A stretch of DNA of 64,000 bases. Origin: Rhodocyclaceae bacterium. GTDB taxonomy: Bacteria > Pseudomonadota > Gammaproteobacteria > Burkholderiales > Rhodocyclaceae. The notes beneath the pieces are model-generated. The model was not told the DNA's origin and did not search any database. It saw nothing but the letters and a program-made list of their open reading frames with translations. Below, one piece after another: positions 1 to 8,662 of the stretch; position 1 is the first letter of the stretch, and each line of letters begins with the position of its first letter. The stretch is taken from the NCBI GenBank assembly GCA_019455325.1, contig JACFMQ010000009.1, positions 1 to 64,000 on the forward strand, in the 5' to 3' direction. The position numbers and the translations under genes were made by a program.

Positions 1-58
1 GCCGAAGCCTATGCTTTAGCAGCGTGAATTGAGCAGGTTTCGCTGGGTCAATACACCA

Positions 59-466
59 TTACGCTGCCCGCACCTCGTCGAGCAGGTCCGGATGGCGCTC
101 CAGCACCTTGAGCAGTTTCACCAGCGCCAGGGGCGGCTTGGTCTTGCCGTTCTCATAGCGTGAGAAGGCGTTTACACCGCCACCGAAAATCTCGGCCGCC
201 TCGCGCTGGTCGAGTTTCAGTTTCTTGCGCACGCTGGCGATGAATTGCGGATCGACGATGGCGGCATTCACTTGCTTGGCAAAATCGCGCATTTCCTTCA
301 TGACGCGGTCGGATTCCTCAGCGTCGAGGATGGATTCGGCACAGGCCGGGCAGAAGTCGCCGGTCACCGCCTGGATGGCGGTGGATTCGCCCTTGTAGGT
401 GTAAGGCAGGTCGCGCGTGTCGTGGATCAGTTCCGCTGCGCCGCAAACGGGACATTTCATGGTCAT
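59..466 (-). CDS. mqsA: MqsA-family antitoxin (zinc-binding HTH)
   Basis: This 135-residue protein has the MqsA layout. An N-terminal zinc-binding part carries two CxxC pairs (C5/C8 and C39/C42), and a C-terminal XRE-type helix-turn-helix contains the family segment around NAFSRYENGKTKPP. MqsA binds the MqsR toxin through its N-terminal domain and represses the mqsRA promoter through the HTH. The ATG overlaps the predicted mqsR stop in an ATGA, which indicates translational coupling in the order mqsR-mqsA. The gene looks intact, whereas its partner toxin is frameshifted. An orphan MqsA could still act as a repressor. Confidence 0.93.
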   Translation of the reverse strand: MTMKCPVCGAAELIHDTRDLPYTYKGESTAIQAVTGDFCPACAESILDAEESDRVMKEMRDFAKQVNAAIVDPQFIASVRKKLKLDQREAAEIFGGGVNAFSRYENGKTKPPLALVKLLKVLERHPDLLDEVRAA

Positions 467-761
467 AGCTCCTTGAAGGAAACGATGAGCACGTCGTCGA
501 TCACCGTCAGTTTCAGATACACACCTCGCCGGCGATCGTTTCGGGACGGTAGACGTCTTGCCAGATGGTGTAGTCCGCGTGTGTGGTCATGCTCTTGTAG
601 AAATCCGTCGGTTTGAGTGCCGCCACTACCGCCAGCATCCCGGCGTAGTCGAAACCCAGTTCCATGGCTCCCGCACGGGCCGCATGGGTGGTTCTGACCT
701 TGCCGGCCGCAATCAGCCTTTTGATCACTGGCAGCGGGCAGTGCGGCGATCTCTTCTCCAT
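463..761 (-). pseudogene. mqsR: MqsR-family mRNA interferase toxin, frameshifted
   Basis: Two frames together give one complete MqsR of about 98 residues. The first frame runs from MEKRSPH to the conserved DFYKSMTTHADYTIWQDVYRP segment and stops at VCI. The second frame supplies VYLKLTVIDDVLIVSFKEL, the normal MqsR C-terminus. The switch lies at the ACACAC (GTGTGT on the coding strand) at 519-524. Removing one GT unit restores E-V-Y-L-K in one frame. The second frame holds the family's late catalytic Tyr and Lys, so the product as read should be inactive. It could be a true loss-of-toxin mutation, a slippage variant, or a sequencing indel. Confidence 0.85.
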
Positions 762-771
762 GGCTCAAACT

Positions 772-784
772 AACCTACTTGGTT
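772..784. promoter_or_regulatory. Candidate MqsA operator
   Basis: AACCTACTTGGTT lies 11 bases upstream of the mqsR start and has AACC/GGTT half-sites around a 5-base centre. Known MqsA operators are AACCT-spacer-AGGTT palindromes placed just upstream of mqsR, so location and half-sites agree, with one arm imperfect. Confidence 0.5.
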
Positions 785-828
785 TTTTTTGGCAAATTGG
801 TTAATCCTGAAGCCGAGACGCTCGACAT

Positions 829-863
829 AAAAAAAGCCGACGGTCTCACACCCCGTCGGCTTT
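829..863 (-). terminator. Rho-independent terminator of the binding-protein gene
   Basis: A perfect 11-bp stem (833-843 with 853-863, AAAGCCGACGG) closes a 9-base loop. On the minus strand it is followed by a run of T (829-835). It sits 19 bases past the stop of the leftward gene ending at 882, the expected place for an intrinsic terminator. Confidence 0.85.
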
Positions 864-881
864 CTTCCGAGCGGCGGAAAT

Positions 882-2066
882 TCACATCCCCGCCGTCTCC
901 AGCACCGTCCACGCCCCGTCCTGCACCTTGTAGACGGTGATGCCGCCGGCCTTCAGGTCGCCCTTCTCGTCGTACTCGATGTTCGCCGAGGTGATGCCGG
1001 GCTGCTTCGTCTTCGCCAGTTCCGGCAGGTACTTCGCCGGGTCGGCGCTGTCGGCGCGCTGCATGGCGGAGACCATGACGCGCGCGGCGTCGTAGGCGTA
1101 GGGCGAGTAGACGGCGACGTCGGCGCCGAATTTCGCCTTGTATTTCTCCGCATAGCCGGGGCCGCCGGGCATCCTGTCGAGCGGCAGGCCGGCGAGCGAG
1201 GCGACCGCGCCCTCGGCCGCGGCGCCGGCGAGTTCGAGGAACTTCGGCGACTTCAGCATCTCGCCGCCGGCGAACTGCGCCTGCAGGCCCAGTTCGCGCA
1301 TCTGCGCGACCATCGGGCCGGCCTGCGCGTCGGCGCCGCCGAAGAAGACCAGGTCGGCGCCGGTCTTCTTGATGCTGGTCAGGATGGCGCGGAAGTCGAC
1401 CGCCTTGTCGTTGGTGAACTCGCGCTTGACGACGCGGCCGCCGGCCGCCGTCACCGCCTTCTCGAACTCGTCGGCCAACCCCTGGCCGTAGGCCGTGCGG
1501 TCGTCGACGATGGCGATCGCCTTCGCCTGCAGCGCATTCACCGCGAAGGCGCCGAGCACCGCGCCCTGCTGCGTGTCCGAGGTCATCGCCCGGAAGGTCG
1601 TGGCGAAGCCCTGCGCCGTGTATTGCGGCGAGGTGGCCATGGCGATCTGCGGGATGCCGGCCTCGGCGTAGATGCGCGAGGCGGGGATCGTCGTGCCCGA
1701 GTTGAAGTGGCCGAGCATGCCCTGGATCTTCGCGTCGGCGAGCTTCTGTGCGACGGCGGCGCCCTGCTTCGGGTCGGCCTGGTCGTCTTCGGCGAGCAGC
1801 TCGAACTTCGCCGTCCTGCCGCCGATCCTGATCTTCTCGGCGTTGATTTCGTCGAGCGCGAGCACGATGCCGTTCTGCATCTCCTTGCCGTAGTGCGCCT
1901 GCGGGCCGGTCAGCGGCGCCGCGAAGCCGAGGCGGACGACGACGGTTTCCTCGGCGGCGGCCGGCGCGGCGCTGGCCGCGGGCGGCGGCTCTTCCTTGCC
2001 GCAGGCGGCGAGCAGGCCGCCGGCGAGGGCGATGATGGAAAAGTGGGCCAGGAACTGGCGTCGCAT
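882..2066 (-). CDS. Branched-chain amino-acid type ABC substrate-binding lipoprotein
   Basis: This 394-residue protein begins with a lipoprotein signal whose lipobox LAAC places the modified Cys at residue 22. The rest is a type I periplasmic binding fold (Peripla_BP_6, LivJ/LivK-like), with GFAAPLTGPQAHYGKEMQNG near the start and a later AIVDDRTAYGQGLADEF segment. Such proteins feed amino acids or related compounds to Liv-type permeases, but no permease or ATPase genes lie beside it, so the ligand is unknown. It follows dsbD in the same direction after 40 bases and has a GGAGGA ribosome site, so it may be read through from dsbD. A strong terminator follows it. Confidence 0.9.
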   Translation of the reverse strand: MRRQFLAHFSIIALAGGLLAACGKEEPPPAASAAPAAAEETVVVRLGFAAPLTGPQAHYGKEMQNGIVLALDEINAEKIRIGGRTAKFELLAEDDQADPKQGAAVAQKLADAKIQGMLGHFNSGTTIPASRIYAEAGIPQIAMATSPQYTAQGFATTFRAMTSDTQQGAVLGAFAVNALQAKAIAIVDDRTAYGQGLADEFEKAVTAAGGRVVKREFTNDKAVDFRAILTSIKKTGADLVFFGGADAQAGPMVAQMRELGLQAQFAGGEMLKSPKFLELAGAAAEGAVASLAGLPLDRMPGGPGYAEKYKAKFGADVAVYSPYAYDAARVMVSAMQRADSADPAKYLPELAKTKQPGITSANIEYDEKGDLKAGGITVYKVQDGAWTVLETAGM

Positions 2067-2106
2067 GATGGTGGGCTCCTCCGGGTCGTCGTTGTCGTGG
2101 CCGGTC

Positions 2107-3870
2107 TCAGCCGGCGCGGTTCAGGGTCTGCAGGAAGGCGTCGGCGTTCTGGAAGCCGACCACGCGCACGCTCGGAACCTCGCGGCCGGCGCGGTCGAAG
2201 AAGATGATGCCGGGCGGCCCGAACAGGCTGAAGCGCTTGAGCAGCGCCTTGTCGTCGTCGGAGTTGGCGGTGACGTCGACCTGCAGCAGCAGCGTGTCGG
2301 CCAGCCGTTGCTGCACGCGCGCGTCGGCGAAGGTGAAGCGCTCCATCTCCTTGCACGAGACGCACCAGTCGGCGTAGAAGTCGAGCATCACCGGCCGGCC
2401 GGCGTTGGCGATGCGTTCCTCCAGTTCGGCCAGCGTCTTCACGCGCGCGAAGGCGAGGTGCCGCGTTTCCTCCGCCGCGACGCCGCGCAGGCCGGCGAGC
2501 GGCTGCAGCGGGTCCCTGGCGCCGGCGAGCACGCCGAGCAGCATGGCGGCGCCGGCGACGACCATGGCGATGCCGATGCCCTTCCAGAACCGGTGCCAGC
2601 CCTTGGCGTGCGCCGGCAGCGGGTCGAGCGCGTGCATGTAGATCGCCGGCACGATCAGGAGCAGCGCCCAGGCCAGCATCTGCGCGGCGACCGGGATCAC
2701 CGGCGAGATCATCCAGACGGCAGTGGCGAGCAGGATCACGCCGAAGGCCTTCTTCACCGCCTCCATCCACGGCCCGCTGTGCGGCAGGATGCTGCCGGCG
2801 GAGAGGCCGACGGCCAAGAGCGGCGCGCCCATGCCCAGCGCCATCGTGAACAGCGCGACGCCGCCGAGCACGGCGTCGCCGGTCTGGCCGATGTAGAGCA
2901 GCGCGCCGGCCAGCGGCGCGGCGACGCAGGGGCCGATGATCAGCGCCGAGAGCGCGCCCATGGCGGTGACGCCGGGCAGCGAACCGCCCTTGAGGTGGCT
3001 GGCTTCCTCCGACATCTTGCTCTGCAGGAAGGTCGGCATCTGCAGTTCGTAGAAGCCGAACATCGAGAACGACAGCGCGACGAAGACCAGCGCGAAGCCG
3101 CCGAGCACCCAGGCGTTCTGCAGCGCCGCCGAGAGCAGCGTGCCGGTCATGCCGGCGGCGACGCCGGCGGCGGCGTAGGTGACGGCCATGCCGAGCACGT
3201 AGGCGAGCGACAGCGCGAAGGCGCGGCCGTGCGAGACCTTGCGGTCGTTGCCGCCGCTGCCGACGATGATGCCGGAGAGGATCGGGATCATCGGAAAGAC
3301 GCAGGGCGTCAGCGAGAGCAGCAGGCCGAAGCCGAAGAAGCTGGCGACGACGGCCCAGAAGCCGGCGTCCTTCAGAAGCTGCGCGATCTGCCCGCTTTCG
3401 TCGCCGCCGCTGCCGGCGCTCATCGGCGGCGCCGCCGGCGTCGTCGCCGGGTCGGGCAGCGTCAGATTCACTTTCTGCACCTGCGGCGGATAGCAGATGC
3501 CGCCGTCGGCGCAGCCCTGCGAGGTGACGGCGAGTGTCAGCGGCAGCGGGCCGGAGTTGACGCGTTCGACCGGCACGCGGATCACCGCTTCCTTGAAATA
3601 GACCTCGACCTCGCCGAACAGGTCGTCCTGCTTCATCTTGCCCGGCGCGAACTGCGGCGCGCCGAGGGCGGTCTCCTCGGGCTCGGCCTTGAAGCGGAAC
3701 TTGTCGCGATAGAGGTAGTAGCCCTTGGCGATGGCGAAGCGGATTTCGGCGGTCTGGCCGTCCACCGCCTTCGCCGTCGGCTTGAAGGCGACCATCGGAT
3801 CGAGGAATTCCTCGCCGTGCGCGAGCGAGGCGAGGAAGAGGAGGAGGGGAAGCAGCCAGCGGAACGGCAT
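2107..3870 (-). CDS. dsbD: Thiol:disulfide interchange protein DsbD
   Basis: DsbD carries electrons from cytoplasmic thioredoxin across the inner membrane to periplasmic thiol proteins. All six redox cysteines are visible. The N-terminal domain has C-ADGGI-C followed by YPPQ, the membrane domain has LTPCVFPMIP and IIGPCVAAP, and the C-terminal thioredoxin domain has DWCVSC. The start chosen is the ATG of MPFRWLLPLL, which begins a 19-residue signal peptide ending LAHG; the longer open frame upstream overlaps cutA and is not coding. Length is 587 residues, normal for the family. It lies 20 bases after cutA, the same pair as in Escherichia coli. Confidence 0.96.
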   Translation of the reverse strand: MPFRWLLPLLLFLASLAHGEEFLDPMVAFKPTAKAVDGQTAEIRFAIAKGYYLYRDKFRFKAEPEETALGAPQFAPGKMKQDDLFGEVEVYFKEAVIRVPVERVNSGPLPLTLAVTSQGCADGGICYPPQVQKVNLTLPDPATTPAAPPMSAGSGGDESGQIAQLLKDAGFWAVVASFFGFGLLLSLTPCVFPMIPILSGIIVGSGGNDRKVSHGRAFALSLAYVLGMAVTYAAAGVAAGMTGTLLSAALQNAWVLGGFALVFVALSFSMFGFYELQMPTFLQSKMSEEASHLKGGSLPGVTAMGALSALIIGPCVAAPLAGALLYIGQTGDAVLGGVALFTMALGMGAPLLAVGLSAGSILPHSGPWMEAVKKAFGVILLATAVWMISPVIPVAAQMLAWALLLIVPAIYMHALDPLPAHAKGWHRFWKGIGIAMVVAGAAMLLGVLAGARDPLQPLAGLRGVAAEETRHLAFARVKTLAELEERIANAGRPVMLDFYADWCVSCKEMERFTFADARVQQRLADTLLLQVDVTANSDDDKALLKRFSLFGPPGIIFFDRAGREVPSVRVVGFQNADAFLQTLNRAG

Positions 3871-3890
3871 CGGGATGGGCTCGTGGGGGT

Positions 3891-4238
3891 TCAATCGGTG
3901 CCGGGGGCGCCGGCGGCTTCGTCCGTCTCGTCGGCCAGCCAGCGCAGGTAGGCGGGTAGGCCGCGGTCGATCGGCACGGCGACGATCTCCGGCACCGCAT
4001 AGGGATGGCGGGCGCGGATCGCCGCTTCCAGCGCCGCGTAGCGCGCCGCCGTCGTCTTGATCAGCAGCGGCACCTCGTCCGCCCGCTCGATCGCGCCCTG
4101 CCAGCGGTACACCGAACGCACCGGCGCCAGCACGTTCACGCAGGCGGCCAGCCGCGCCTCGACGAGGGCGGCGGCAATGGCCTCGGCGCAATCGGCGTCG
4201 GGACAGTTGGCGAAAACGAGGAGCGGCGTCGCGGACAT
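3891..4238 (-). CDS. cutA: Divalent-cation tolerance protein CutA
   Basis: This 115-residue protein is CutA1: LVFANCPDADCAEAIAAALV at the N-terminus, LAACVNVLAPVRSVYRWQG in the middle and VPEIVAVPIDRGLPAYLRWL near the end. CutA proteins are small trimeric cytoplasmic proteins related to PII and linked to copper and other divalent metals; their exact activity is unsettled. The ATG at MSATPLL was chosen because upstream codons do not match the family. It is the first gene of a cutA-dsbD operon. Confidence 0.95.
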   Translation of the reverse strand: MSATPLLVFANCPDADCAEAIAAALVEARLAACVNVLAPVRSVYRWQGAIERADEVPLLIKTTAARYAALEAAIRARHPYAVPEIVAVPIDRGLPAYLRWLADETDEAAGAPGTD

Positions 4239-4566
4239 GGCGGTCGGGCGCGGAAAACCCGCATTGTCCCGCCGCGCGCCGGCCATTTCAACCGACCCAC
4301 TGTGACGGTATGTGACCACGGGCCAAAGCGCCAGCCTCGCCCGAGAGGGCGAGGTCAAGCGAGGCAAGCCCGTTCTGGCGCCGAAGGCGCCCCTGTCTTG
4401 TGGCGAGGAAGCTCCCGCCTAAAGGCGGGAGCAACTCACTACGGGCGGGCGGCGTCCACCGGTAAAATCTCCGTCACGATACGACCGACCCATGCCGGCC
4501 GATTAAAGATCAAAGTATCCTTGACGTCTACGTGTTGTCGATACGCTTTGCACTGGAGACCCGATC
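4239..4566. other. Divergent intergenic region with a hairpin cluster
   Basis: This stretch separates leftward cutA from the rightward PilZ gene. No gene is supported. It contains three short hairpins in a row: 4335-4354 (CCTCGCCC, GAGA loop), a GGCGCC-GAA-GGCGCC near 4378-4392, and 4411-4432 (GCTCCCGCC, TAAA loop). The final 70 bases before the PilZ start are less GC-rich and should hold its promoter. A TAAAG at about 4504 gives only a weak sigma-28-like match. Confidence 0.6.
4335..4432. repeat. Cluster of short perfect hairpins (REP-like)
   Basis: Stem 4335-4342/4347-4354 is 8 bp with a GAGA loop. Stem 4411-4419/4424-4432 is 9 bp with a TAAA loop. A smaller GGCGCC stem lies between them. 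None has a T-run, so they look more like a dispersed intergenic repeat than terminators; copy number in the genome cannot be judged from one window. Confidence 0.5.
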
Positions 4567-5511
4567 ATGAGCTGGATTCCCGTTGGCCGCGAGGATCTGC
4601 CGCTCGGCATGCCGCTTCCCTGGAGCCTGTTCGACCGGGACGGCAGGGAATTGATGAGCCGGGGGGTGGTCGTCGAGGACGGGCCGGTCCTGCAGGCCCT
4701 GCTCGACAGCGGCCCGCTGCGCGAGCTGTCCTGGCCGGGCGAGGCCACCGACGTCGAGCCGGAGCCGGAAAGCGCCGAGCTGGCCGACGCCGGCCGGCGG
4801 CTGGACGCCGCCATGCAGGAGCGCTCCGGCCGCGATTTCGCCTTCGGCGACATGCGGCTGCGGGTCGGCGACCGCATCCAGTTGCAGCCGCCGGCCACGG
4901 TGTCGCAGGAACGCTACCTGGTCCGGCTGATCGGCTATCTCGACCAGTCCAGCCTGCTGGTCACCCTGCCGAAGAGCAACGGCCTGCGCGTGCCGCTGCG
5001 CGAGAACGACACGGTCGTCGCCCGCGTCTTCTCCAGCCAGAACGCCTTCGGCTTCAGCTCCCGGATCGATCGCATCTGCAAGATTCCCTACGACTACATG
5101 CACCTCTCGTTTCCGAAGGAAATCCAGGGAGCGATCGTGCGCAAGGCGCCGCGGGTGCGCACCCGGATCATCGCCTCGATCGCCGCGTCCGAACGCGTGG
5201 ACGAGAAGGCGCGGCAGTCCGGGGTCATCGTCAACCTGAGCGCCGACGGCGCGCTGATCCAGGCGCGGCAGGCGCTCGGCGAGAAGGGGCAGGCCATCCG
5301 GCTGTCGTTCCGCGTCAGCCTGCACAACATCGACGCCCTGCTCAACGTGCAGGCGGTGCTGCGCAACGTCTTCGACGACGACTCCGGGCCGCGGTCCGGC
5401 GCGATGGTGAGCCACGGCGTGCAGTTCCAGGAGGTCTCCGCCAACGACAGCGTGATCCTGCAAAGCCTCATCTACCAGCAGATGATCGAGCAGCCGCACA
5501 CGCTGGCCTAG
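4567..5511 (+). CDS. YcgR-like flagellar brake protein with PilZ domain
   Basis: This 314-residue cytoplasmic protein has a YcgR-type N-terminal domain (about 95-190) and a PilZ domain (about 190-305). The c-di-GMP binding motif is present as RKAPRVRTR (R192 to R200, giving RxxxR), followed by NLSADG at 223-228 (the [D/N]xSxxG motif). YcgR proteins bind c-di-GMP and act on the flagellar motor to slow swimming. An additional N-terminal extension of about 90 residues precedes the recognised domains. The window is rich in GGDEF proteins that could supply the ligand, but no flagellar genes are nearby, so another target is possible. Confidence 0.88.
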   Translation: MSWIPVGREDLPLGMPLPWSLFDRDGRELMSRGVVVEDGPVLQALLDSGPLRELSWPGEATDVEPEPESAELADAGRRLDAAMQERSGRDFAFGDMRLRVGDRIQLQPPATVSQERYLVRLIGYLDQSSLLVTLPKSNGLRVPLRENDTVVARVFSSQNAFGFSSRIDRICKIPYDYMHLSFPKEIQGAIVRKAPRVRTRIIASIAASERVDEKARQSGVIVNLSADGALIQARQALGEKGQAIRLSFRVSLHNIDALLNVQAVLRNVFDDDSGPRSGAMVSHGVQFQEVSANDSVILQSLIYQQMIEQPHTLA

Positions 5512-5578
5512 CGGTCCGGCTTCCGCCCCGCCGGCGGGCGGTGGGGGTGCCTGCAGGACATGGAGGAAAGGGACCAGG

Positions 5579-8341
5579 ATGCGGCATTCATCGGAAAAGG
5601 AAGAAACGCGGCGCATCGCCGAGGATGCGGCGGCGGCGAACGAGGGCGTCGACTGGCACGCCCTGTCCTGCGAACAGTCCCTGGGCCTGCTCGACAGCGG
5701 CCCGGCGGGCCTGACCGAGGCCGAGGCCGGCGAACGGCTGCTGCGCTTCGGGCCGAACCGGCTGGCGCCGGAAAAGCGCCGCAGCGCGCTGCGGCGCTTC
5801 CTCGCCCAGTTCCACAACGTCCTCCTCTACGTCATGCTCGGCGCCGCCGCCATCACTGCCACGCTCGGCCACTGGGTCGATACCGGCGTGCTGCTGGCGG
5901 CGGTGGTGGTCAACGCGATCATCGGCTTCATCCAGGAAGGCAAGGCCGAGAGCGCGCTCGACGCCATCCGCGCGATGCTCTCGCCGCACGCCACGGTCGT
6001 CCGCGACGGCCGGCGGCGGGAGATCGACGCCGGCGAACTGGTACCCGGCGACCAGGTGGTCCTGGTTTCCGGGGATCGCGTGCCGGCCGACCTGCGCCTG
6101 CTGTCGGTGCGCGAGCTGCGCGTCGACGAAGCGGCGCTGACCGGGGAGTCCCTGCCCGCGGAGAAGGCGCCGGCGCCGGTCGACGCGGCGGCGCCGCTCG
6201 GCGACCGCTTCTGCATGGCCTACGCGGGCACCATGGTGGTCTACGGCCAGGCCAGCGGCGTCGTCGTCGCCACCGGCGGCGCCACCGAGCTGGGCAGGAT
6301 CAACCGCATGCTGGCCGACATCCGCGCGCTGTCCACGCCGCTGCTGCGCCAGATCGACCGCTTCGGCCGGATGCTGGCGGCGGCGATCCTGGTCCTGTCC
6401 GCCGCCACCTTCGTGCTCGGCACGCTGTGGCGGGACCATGCGCCGGCGGAGATGTTCATGATGGTCGTGGCGCTCGCTGCCTCGGCCATCCCCGAGGGCC
6501 TGCCGGCGATCATGACGATCACGCTGGCGCTCGGCGTGCAGCGCATGGCGCGGGAGAACGCGATCATCCGCCGCCTGCCGGCGGTCGAGGCGCTCGGCTC
6601 GGTGACGGTCATCTGCTCGGACAAGACCGGCACGCTGACCCGGAACGAGATGACCGTCCAGCGCGTGGTCTGCGCCGGCCATGTCTTCGACGTCGGCGGC
6701 GTCGGCTATGCGCCGGTCGGCGATTTCTCCGTCGATGGCCGCAAGGTCGATCCGGCGCTCCACCCGGCGCTGGCGCTGGCCATTCGCGCCGGCGCGCTGT
6801 GCAACGACGCGCGCCTGGTCGAGGAGGACGGCCTGTGGCGGGTCGAGGGCGATCCGACCGAGGGCGCGCTGCTCGTCGCCGGCCGCAAGGCCGGCTTCTC
6901 GGAGCACGCCGGCGAAGCCGCCTGGCCGCGGCTCGACAGCATCCCGTTCGAGTCGCAGCACCGCTTCATGGCCACCTGGCACCGCGACGGCGACGGTGAA
7001 TCGTGGCTCTTCGTCAAGGGCGCGCCCGAGCGCATCCTCGAAATGTGCGCGCGGCAGCTCGACCACGAAGGCGAGCACGTCGTCGACGTCGACTACTGGC
7101 GACGCATGGCCACCGACACCGCGGCGCAGGGCCTGCGCCTGCTCGCGGTCGCCTGCCGGCGGGCGGCGCCGGCCGGCGACCGCCTGGCCTTCGCCGACGT
7201 CGAGGCCTGCTTCACCATGCTGGCGCTGGTCGGCATCATCGACCCGCCGCGCGAGGAGGCCATCGCCGCGGTCGGCGAGTGCCACCGCGCCGGCATCCGC
7301 GTCAAGATGATCACCGGCGACCACGCGGAGACGGCGCGGGCCATCGGCGCGCAACTGGCGATCGGCGTCGGCCGGCCGGCGATGACCGGCGCCGAGGTGG
7401 CGGTGATGAGCGAGGCGACGCTGCGCCGCATGGTCATGGAGGTCGACGTCTTCGCCCGCGCCAGCCCCGAGCACAAGCTGCGCCTGGTGCAGGCGCTGCA
7501 GGCCGACGGCCAGGTGGTGGCGATGACCGGCGACGGCGTGAACGACGCGCCGGCCTTGAAGCGCGCCGACGTCGGCGTGGCCATGGGCATGAAGGGCACC
7601 GAGGCGGCCAAGGAGGCCGCCGACATGGTGCTCGCCGACGACAACTTCGCCACCATCGCCAGCGCCGTCCGCCAGGGGCGGGCGGTCTACGACAACCTGA
7701 AGAAGTTCGTCCTGTTCATGCTGCCGACCAACGGCGGCGAGGCGCTGGTGGTGATCGCGGCGATCCTCTTCGAGCTGGCGCTGCCGCTCACGCCGGCGCA
7801 GGTGCTGTGGATCAACATGGTCACGTCGAGCACGCTCGGTTTGGCGCTCGCCTTCGAGCCGGCCGAGCGCGGCATCATGAGCCGGCGGCCGCGGCCGCCG
7901 GGCGAGGCGCTGCTGTCGGGCTTCTTCGTCTGGCGCGTGCTGTTCGTCTCGGTGCTGATGATGACCGGCGCCCTCGGCCTGTTCCTGTGGGAGCTGAACG
8001 CCGGGACCGGCCTGGAGACGGCGCGCACCATGGCGGTCAACGCCGTTGTCTTCGCCGAGATGTTCTACCTGGTGAACAGCCGCTTCATCTTCGCCCCGGT
8101 GCTCGGCCGCCAGGGCCTGACCGGCAACCGCTACGTGCTGCTCGCCATCGCCGCCTGCCTGCCGCTGCAGCTCGCGTTTACGCACCTGCCGCCGATGCAG
8201 GCGATCTTCGGTTCGGCGGCGCTGTCGCCGGGAGAATGGGGCAAGGTGGTGGCCGCCGGGCTGATGGTCTTCGTCGTCGCCGAGCTGGAAAAGCTGGTGA
8301 TCCGGCGGCTGGGCGTGGCCGCCCGCCTCTCCCGCGAATAG
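5579..8341 (+). CDS. P-type (P2A-like) cation-transporting ATPase
   Basis: This 920-residue enzyme has the full P-type ATPase order: an N-terminal cation-ATPase domain, an actuator domain with LTGES, the transmembrane PEGLPA motif, the phosphorylation motif DKTGTLT with Asp at residue 348, and the hinge GDGVNDAP near residues 651-658. The PEGLP sequence and overall layout match the calcium/magnesium group (P2A), which pumps divalent cations out of the cytoplasm; the exact ion cannot be read with certainty. The start ATG lies 9 bases after a GGAGGAAAGG ribosome site. It is 67 bases downstream of the PilZ gene and may be cotranscribed with it. Confidence 0.92.
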   Translation: MRHSSEKEETRRIAEDAAAANEGVDWHALSCEQSLGLLDSGPAGLTEAEAGERLLRFGPNRLAPEKRRSALRRFLAQFHNVLLYVMLGAAAITATLGHWVDTGVLLAAVVVNAIIGFIQEGKAESALDAIRAMLSPHATVVRDGRRREIDAGELVPGDQVVLVSGDRVPADLRLLSVRELRVDEAALTGESLPAEKAPAPVDAAAPLGDRFCMAYAGTMVVYGQASGVVVATGGATELGRINRMLADIRALSTPLLRQIDRFGRMLAAAILVLSAATFVLGTLWRDHAPAEMFMMVVALAASAIPEGLPAIMTITLALGVQRMARENAIIRRLPAVEALGSVTVICSDKTGTLTRNEMTVQRVVCAGHVFDVGGVGYAPVGDFSVDGRKVDPALHPALALAIRAGALCNDARLVEEDGLWRVEGDPTEGALLVAGRKAGFSEHAGEAAWPRLDSIPFESQHRFMATWHRDGDGESWLFVKGAPERILEMCARQLDHEGEHVVDVDYWRRMATDTAAQGLRLLAVACRRAAPAGDRLAFADVEACFTMLALVGIIDPPREEAIAAVGECHRAGIRVKMITGDHAETARAIGAQLAIGVGRPAMTGAEVAVMSEATLRRMVMEVDVFARASPEHKLRLVQALQADGQVVAMTGDGVNDAPALKRADVGVAMGMKGTEAAKEAADMVLADDNFATIASAVRQGRAVYDNLKKFVLFMLPTNGGEALVVIAAILFELALPLTPAQVLWINMVTSSTLGLALAFEPAERGIMSRRPRPPGEALLSGFFVWRVLFVSVLMMTGALGLFLWELNAGTGLETARTMAVNAVVFAEMFYLVNSRFIFAPVLGRQGLTGNRYVLLAIAACLPLQLAFTHLPPMQAIFGSAALSPGEWGKVVAAGLMVFVVAELEKLVIRRLGVAARLSRE

Positions 8342-8383
8342 CGGCGCCGGCGTCCCGCGGCCCCCGGCGGAAGCGCCGGGCGG

Positions 8384-8662
8384 TCAGCGGGACGATTTCT
8401 TCTGCTGGAACTGATAGCCCTTGTCGACGTTTTCCAGATACCGGTGGATGAATTGCGCGAGGTCGACCGACAGGACGACGGCGATCTCCGCGAACTCGGT
8501 GAAGTCCAGTCGTCGGTCTCCGGATTCGTACTTGGAAACGAAGCTTTGGGGTTTGCCAAGGTGGATGGCGAGTTCGGTCTGTGTCATTCCGCAATCTTCC
8601 CGGGCGGCGGCCAGCATCTCCCGGAAAATCGTGTAACGCTTGCTGTGAAGGGATTTAACCAT
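8384..8662 (-). CDS. XRE-family transcriptional regulator
   Basis: This 92-residue protein is almost entirely one helix-turn-helix domain (about residues 10-75): FREMLAAAREDCGMTQTELA followed by KPQSFVSKYESGDRRLDFTEF. This is the Cro/CI-type fold of small stand-alone regulators and antitoxin-like proteins. No toxin or partner gene is adjacent; the next gene is a divergent chemoreceptor. A perfect 8-3-8 palindrome sits 28 bases upstream of its start and is the obvious candidate for autoregulation. Confidence 0.88.
   Translation of the reverse strand: MVKSLHSKRYTIFREMLAAAREDCGMTQTELAIHLGKPQSFVSKYESGDRRLDFTEFAEIAVVLSVDLAQFIHRYLENVDKGYQFQQKKSSR

Noticed and set aside
1910-4000. Long open frames on both strands over dsbD
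   Set aside because: Arg/Pro/Ala-rich translations typical of shifted frames in GC-rich DNA; the dsbD frame has all family motifs.
4500-4530. Sigma-28 promoter for the PilZ gene
   Set aside because: TAAAG is present, but the -10 half matches the consensus at only about half of its positions.
5512-5578. Terminator between the PilZ and ATPase genes
   Set aside because: A GC-rich stem (CCGCCC/GGGCGG) exists but no T-run follows it.
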